Origin: Conidiobolus incongruus B7586
Taxonomy: Eukaryota > Entomophthoromycota > Entomophthoromycetes > Entomophthorales > Conidiobolaceae
DNA length: 10,064 bases
Direction of reading: 5' to 3'
Assembly (NCBI GenBank): GCA_000697335.1
Contig: JNEM01012118.1
Span: 1 to 10,064 of the forward strand
The notes beneath the pieces were generated by a model. The model searched no databases, was not told the origin of the DNA, and saw only the letters and a program-made list of their open reading frames with translations. The number at the start of each line of letters is the position of its first letter. Positions within the stretch are counted from its first letter, which is position 1. Shown here one piece after another: positions 6,845-10,064 of the stretch. A program made the translations under genes and the position numbers.

Positions 6845-8030
6845 ATTTTTAAGAATAGCAATTATATTCAATTAATAATTAAATCAGTATATTCAAACAT
6901 AAAATTATTCAACATGATTTTATAGTAAATCGATTGTCATTATAGTGTGGATTGAGTTTAAGGATCCCGGTAAATGAATTTAATGTTTGATTTAGGTTTG
7001 TTTACAATTCGAAATGGGAGTTATAAATTCATAAAGTGTATTTCATATTCTTTCATCATCTATTTATAATTATCCATATATTAGCTAATTGTTATATTTG
7101 TTAGCTAGTAATTAGATATAGATAATTTGAATAATAAACTAGGGTGTAAATTCATTAACTTGGAATTGTAACTGTCTAATATTATTTAAAAAATACAAAA
7201 GACATGAATTCAAAATTATTATAAAATGCACAGTTCAAATTTAATTAATTATAAAATGGATAATTGTCTCCTAGAAAAATAAATAATATATTGGTGATAA
7301 TTGATGATCTATTTTACATAAATAGTTTTCATGTTACAAATTCATAATTTAAATTTTAAGTTTTACTGAATTATAATTTTCTCCAGAAAAATACTATTTT
7401 TCAAGATAAAACTGTGGTTTATGACGATATCTCTAAAATTATTTCATCAAATATACAAATTTCTCAATGATATGACAGATTATCTAGAATATTATAAACA
7501 TCTTCTGACCTATATCAAATTCTTTTAAATAAATATAAGTTTTTCAATATAAGGACCACTATATCATTTTAATTATCAAACCTCAAAATTAAACTATGTT
7601 TCAAAATTAACTATTGTAAATCTTAACTATAAAACAATCCCAGACAAAATAAAAATGTCTAATAAAAATCAAAGAAAAACAAATAATAAAGTAAAACAAT
7701 CTCCCGTTTGGTAATAAAAGTCCATCTATTAATATCCAATACATTTTTTATAAAACTATGCAAGAAGCTTCTCAATCTTAAACAATGATTTAGGGATGAA
7801 TTATTAATTCGAAATAATTTTAAAAATAACTCTATTACCACAAATAATTTTGATATTTAGTCTGACTAATTGTTTTATATAAATGACTTATTTTTAAATA
7901 CTGTTACTTTTTATATTATCAAAAGAATACGCATACTTTAGCCAATTTATTTTTGATAAATATGTCAATCTCCAAATAAAGATCTAAATATATCCAAATG
8001 ATGAAGAATAATCTTGTCCATCACTCAAGA
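6845..8030. other. Long AT-rich spacer
   Basis: No gene, RNA or mobile element is recognisable. The first ~100 bp hold the promoter side of the 177-aa gene. The short minus-strand open stretch at 7659-7841 has low-complexity composition and no motif, so I read it as chance. The block at 6940-7020 is slightly less AT-rich but yields no coherent frame. Confidence 0.55.
6918..6924 (-). promoter_or_regulatory. TATA-like box of the 177-aa gene
   Basis: The minus strand reads TATAAAA about 74 bp upstream of the chosen ATG at 6844. The distance supports the ATG start rather than a more upstream non-ATG start. Confidence 0.35.
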
Positions 8031-8345
8031 AACTCCGATTACGACTCTGATTCAAGGAGTCACATAGGAGGTACTTCATTTCATGAAGTGGTTGAACCTA
8101 TCACTTAATAAACGCATTTTTCTACCTTCATTTCAAAAGTGTCCAGCCTCTAAGTTCTCCTAATTCCCCCAAAAGTATTGAGTCTTGACGGGCGTTAGAT
8201 ATTTACTATATTCGCAATAAGCCATTTTCACCTAATTCGGTGAATCCCTTTAATTTCCCCTAATTTTGTGGTAACCTATCGATTACTACTGGCGATTCTC
8301 CTCCTAAGCTCTTAAAACCTATTTCCTCCAGCGTTTACAGCCATC
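8031..8345 (-). pseudogene. Small-subunit rRNA-like fragment, possibly mitochondrial DNA in the nucleus
   Basis: This block of about 310 bp is clearly more GC-rich than its surroundings. Read on the minus strand it shows, in order, strings like conserved parts of bacterial-type small-subunit rRNA. GGCTGTAAACGCTGGAGG (8325-8342) resembles the GTAAACG region near E. coli 810. GAATCGCCAGTAGTAATCG (8280-8298) resembles GGAATCGCTAGTAATCG near 1340. CGCCCGTCA (8186-8194) is the universal segment near 1400. AGTCGTAATCGGAGT (8032-8046) resembles AGTCGTAACAAGGT near 1494. Segment spacings differ from E. coli, and the CGCCCGTCA flank lacks the usual GTACACAC. Hairpins occur at 8043-8061, 8073-8089 and 8227-8244. 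A diverged mitochondrial rRNA piece inserted in the nucleus is my best reading; coincidence of short strings is the main alternative. Confidence 0.4.
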
Positions 8346-8951
8346 ACAAGTATTTAACATTTATTATTTGGAAAACATTAAATTTTTAAATTTACTTAAC
8401 TTTTCAAAATATTATAATATGAATTGTTCGAATTTTGAACTAAAGTATGAATATATGAAATATATGATTTATTATGCTAAGACACATTGGTTTCAGCAAT
8501 CTGTTTACATATTTATATTTCATTATATAAGATTTAAATCAGTTTTAATCAAAGAAATATAATAAAAACACAGAATAAAATTAGAAGATCGAAGTTCGAA
8601 AAAACATCTAAGGTTTCTAAATGAATTTCAATAATGCAAAATCAAAATTATTAAATTATGAAAAATTTTAATATAATCTTTAATACTATATTCGAGAGTC
8701 CATATTATGTGCCAATGTTAATAATGGAATGTTTCAAATAATGATTTTTTTAATCAAAGTATATGAAAACATTATTTTAATGATAAAAATGATTAGTAAA
8801 ATATTTACTATATTAATAATATAATAATAAAGTATAAAGAGATTCTAATTTATTACTAAGAATTCATTACTATATGTAGTTATGAAATTATCAAACCAAT
8901 ACTAAATTATTATGTATAGTTTATTGAATTATATAATTTGATCCAAAATAA
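8346..8951. other. AT-rich spacer
   Basis: No gene is supported. A plus-strand open stretch at 8368-8562 lacks an ATG at its start and has an Asn/Ile/Tyr/Lys composition typical of random AT-rich DNA. The right edge holds the AATAAA of the GST gene on the minus strand. Confidence 0.6.
8920..8925 (-). terminator. Poly(A) signal of the right GST
   Basis: The minus strand reads AATAAA about 27 bp beyond the GST stop codon, nearly the same distance as the AATAAA after the left GST copy (31 bp), although the surrounding 3' flanks are not alike. Confidence 0.42.
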
Positions 8952-9677
8952 CTAGTTATTAAAAGATTCAAAAATAGTCTCTTTAGCTTCTTCAAGTGCT
9001 TTCTTATACTTTTCAATATCATTCCTTGTGGAAATATAGTGACTTGGTTCTGGAACATTCATTCCTTTGACAAACTTGGGATGCTGATCAAGATTGTATA
9101 ACCATACTTTGACATTAGGAAAGTCGTTATAGTCAATTCCAAGATTGTAAGCATATCCTACACATGAATAAGATGCAACATCTGCAATAGTTAACTGATC
9201 ACCAACTAAATATTTTCTTCCTTCGAGTCGAAGATTCAATACAGAGAACAAACGTCTGGTTTCAGTGATATATCTATTGATAGCATATTCAATCTTGACA
9301 GGAGCAGCAAGAGCAAAGTGATGAGCTTGACCTTCAAATGGACCAATACCAGCAATTTGGAACATAACCCATTGAATTACTTCAGATTGAAGCTTATCGT
9401 CCTTAGGCCACAATCTATGCTCAGGATCGTGATGATGAGCCAAGTAGAGCAAAATAGCACCAGATTCAAATACTGGGAAATCATCATTAGAGTGATCGAT
9501 GATAGCAGGAATTTTGCTATTAGGATTGATTTTGACGAACCAATCTTCTCTTGCAGCAAGTTGTTCCCAAGATAGTTCGTAGACCTTGTAAGGAATCTCC
9601 AAGAGTTCTAAAGCGATAGAAATCTTATGACCATTGGGAGTTCCATGAGTGTATAAAGAAATAATAGGTTGAGACAT
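8952..9677 (-). CDS. Nu-class (YfcG/Ure2p-like) glutathione transferase, 241 aa
   Basis: This is an intact glutathione transferase. The thioredoxin-fold N-terminal domain (about 1-85) has TPNG at 13-16, where Asn15 aligns with the catalytic-site Asn of E. coli YfcG. It also has INPNSKIPAIIDH with the cis-Pro57, and Glu71-Ser72 (FESGAI), which hold the gamma-glutamyl group of glutathione. The helical C-terminal domain has GQAHHF (116-121), typical of Nu-class enzymes, and the folding box LTIADVAS (162-169). Known members have glutathione-dependent disulfide-bond reductase and peroxidase activity and are cytosolic; no targeting signal is seen here. The start is the ATG at 9675-9677, with A at -3; the frame extends 15 codons upstream but without an ATG. 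A TATAAATA lies about 61 bp upstream, and AATAAA about 27 bp after the stop. The gene has no introns. Its 3' two-thirds is nearly identical to the left partial copy. Confidence 0.97.
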   Translation of the reverse strand: MSQPIISLYTHGTPNGHKISIALELLEIPYKVYELSWEQLAAREDWFVKINPNSKIPAIIDHSNDDFPVFESGAILLYLAHHHDPEHRLWPKDDKLQSEVIQWVMFQIAGIGPFEGQAHHFALAAPVKIEYAINRYITETRRLFSVLNLRLEGRKYLVGDQLTIADVASYSCVGYAYNLGIDYNDFPNVKVWLYNLDQHPKFVKGMNVPEPSHYISTRNDIEKYKKALEEAKETIFESFNN

Positions 9678-9737
9678 CTTGGCTATTTTTTCAAGTGATT
9701 TATAAGATAACCTGACTGACACAATTGATGGTTTAGC

Positions 9738-9745
9738 TATTTATA
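9738..9745 (-). promoter_or_regulatory. TATA box of the right GST
   Basis: The minus strand reads TATAAATA about 61 bp upstream of the ATG at 9677. The 12-base string ATAGTATAAATA (9738-9749) recurs at 5674-5685, at nearly the same distance from the start of the 90-aa peptide gene. Confidence 0.5.
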
Positions 9746-9863
9746 CTATTACCATGGAATCGAAGAAATGGGAAATTTTTTAATTTCCGATTTTTCAAAC
9801 ATATTATTAGTTTCAAATAAGCAAATATATACAAAACAAATAGGAAAATAAATAGTTTTGAAT

Positions 9864-9887
9864 TATATATATATATATATATATATA
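9864..9887. repeat. (TA)12 microsatellite
   Basis: Twelve uninterrupted TA dinucleotides. It lies about 55 bp before a transposase-like frame. Mariner-family elements insert at TA, so the tract may be linked to an element boundary, or be unrelated. Confidence 0.93.
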
Positions 9888-9941
9888 ATAATTTTTTTGA
9901 TTAAAAAATGAATTTTTTAAAATTAGTTGTTTAATTTAATC

Positions 9942-10064
9942 ATGCTTAAACCAAATAGTGACCATCAAAAGTCTTTTATTTTAGTATCAGTAAAACTTAA
10001 CCACAAACCCTCTAAAATCATTCAAAATTTACAAACAGCTTTTGGTAATGAAGCATTATCTAAA
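9942..10064 (+). CDS. Probable mariner-type transposase, N-terminal fragment running off the window
   Basis: An open frame of 41 codons starts at the ATG 9942-9944 and continues past the window edge; an in-frame TAG at 9924-9926 lies just upstream. The protein starts MLKPNSDHQKSFILVSVKLN and goes on KPSKIIQNLQTAFGNEALSK. The second part resembles the helix-turn-helix at the start of mariner-type transposases, where a helix is followed by a (F/Y)G(D/E)xxLS-like turn before a VxRW-type recognition helix, as in Mos1 (LVEAFGEQVP). The recognition helix and the DDD catalytic domain would lie beyond the window. I saw no terminal inverted repeat that I could confirm without the other end. A chance frame is possible, but its composition is less AT-driven than the neighbouring spacer. 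Confidence 0.45.
   Translation, partial: MLKPNSDHQKSFILVSVKLNHKPSKIIQNLQTAFGNEALSK

Larger units (their letters stand above)
9678..9941. other. Promoter region of the GST and AT-rich spacer
   Basis: No gene is seen here. It holds the GST's TATA box (9738-9745), a (TA)12 tract (9864-9887) and the 5' flank of the transposase-like frame starting at 9942. The GST and that frame are divergent. Confidence 0.55.

Noticed and set aside
6311-6871. A longer start for the 177-aa protein
   Set aside because: The upstream nine codons begin with TTG, not ATG. The ATG at 6842-6844 starts a normal signal peptide.
8368-8562. Small plus-strand protein of 64 aa
   Set aside because: It has no ATG at its start, its composition is typical of random AT-rich DNA, and no homology motif is seen.
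8952-9722. A longer GST with 15 extra N-terminal residues
   Set aside because: The extension has no ATG; the first ATG at 9675-9677 fits the family's usual start just before the first beta strand and lies about 61 bp below a TATA box.
1-10064. CRISPR array or bacterial operon structure
   Set aside because: There are no spaced direct repeats, no ribosome-binding sites and no tightly packed co-directional genes. TATA boxes and AATAAA signals point to a eukaryote.

Overview
This is a very AT-rich eukaryotic window. Its genes have no visible introns. They use TATA boxes about 50-75 bp upstream of the start codon and AATAAA-type signals downstream. Nu-class (YfcG/Ure2p-like) glutathione transferases, secreted proteins built from a CGG...CPxG..C cysteine module, and a likely mariner-type transposase fragment together point to a fungus. 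An AT-rich early-diverging lineage such as the Entomophthorales is my best guess. That placement is an inference from gene content and base composition, not something the sequence proves.

Layout, left to right. (1) 1-395 (+): the C-terminal half of a glutathione transferase (GST). (2) 1189-1419 (-): a 76-aa secreted peptide with one cysteine module. (3) 1683-2469 (-): a weak candidate for a decayed membrane-protein gene. (4) 2633-3130 (-): a 165-aa secreted protein with an N-terminal six-cysteine domain and three cysteine modules. (5) 4079-4795 (+): a full-length but heavily disabled GST pseudogene. (6) About 5030-5095 (-): a short GC-rich island resembling a decayed tRNA-Phe. (7) 5340-5612 (-): a 90-aa secreted, histidine-rich, one-module peptide. 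(8) 6311-6844 (-): a 177-aa secreted three-module protein, paralogous to (4). (9) About 8031-8345 (-): a GC-rich island carrying small-subunit rRNA signature strings, possibly a mitochondrial rRNA fragment in the nucleus. (10) 8952-9677 (-): an intact 241-aa GST. (11) 9942-10064 (+): an open frame running off the window that resembles the start of a mariner-type transposase. The remaining DNA is AT-rich spacer with three simple-repeat tracts.

The main structural point is that [GST on +, one-module peptide on -, three-module protein on -] occurs twice in the same order and orientation, starting at about 1 and about 4079. This looks like a tandem segmental duplication of roughly 4 kb whose second GST has died. 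A third GST copy, inverted, closes the right side. Its sequence is identical to the left partial copy over at least 169 bp and then nearly identical, which suggests recent duplication or gene conversion. GSTs of this class act on glutathione and protein disulfides, while the neighbouring products are secreted disulfide-rich proteins. A functional link is possible but unproven.
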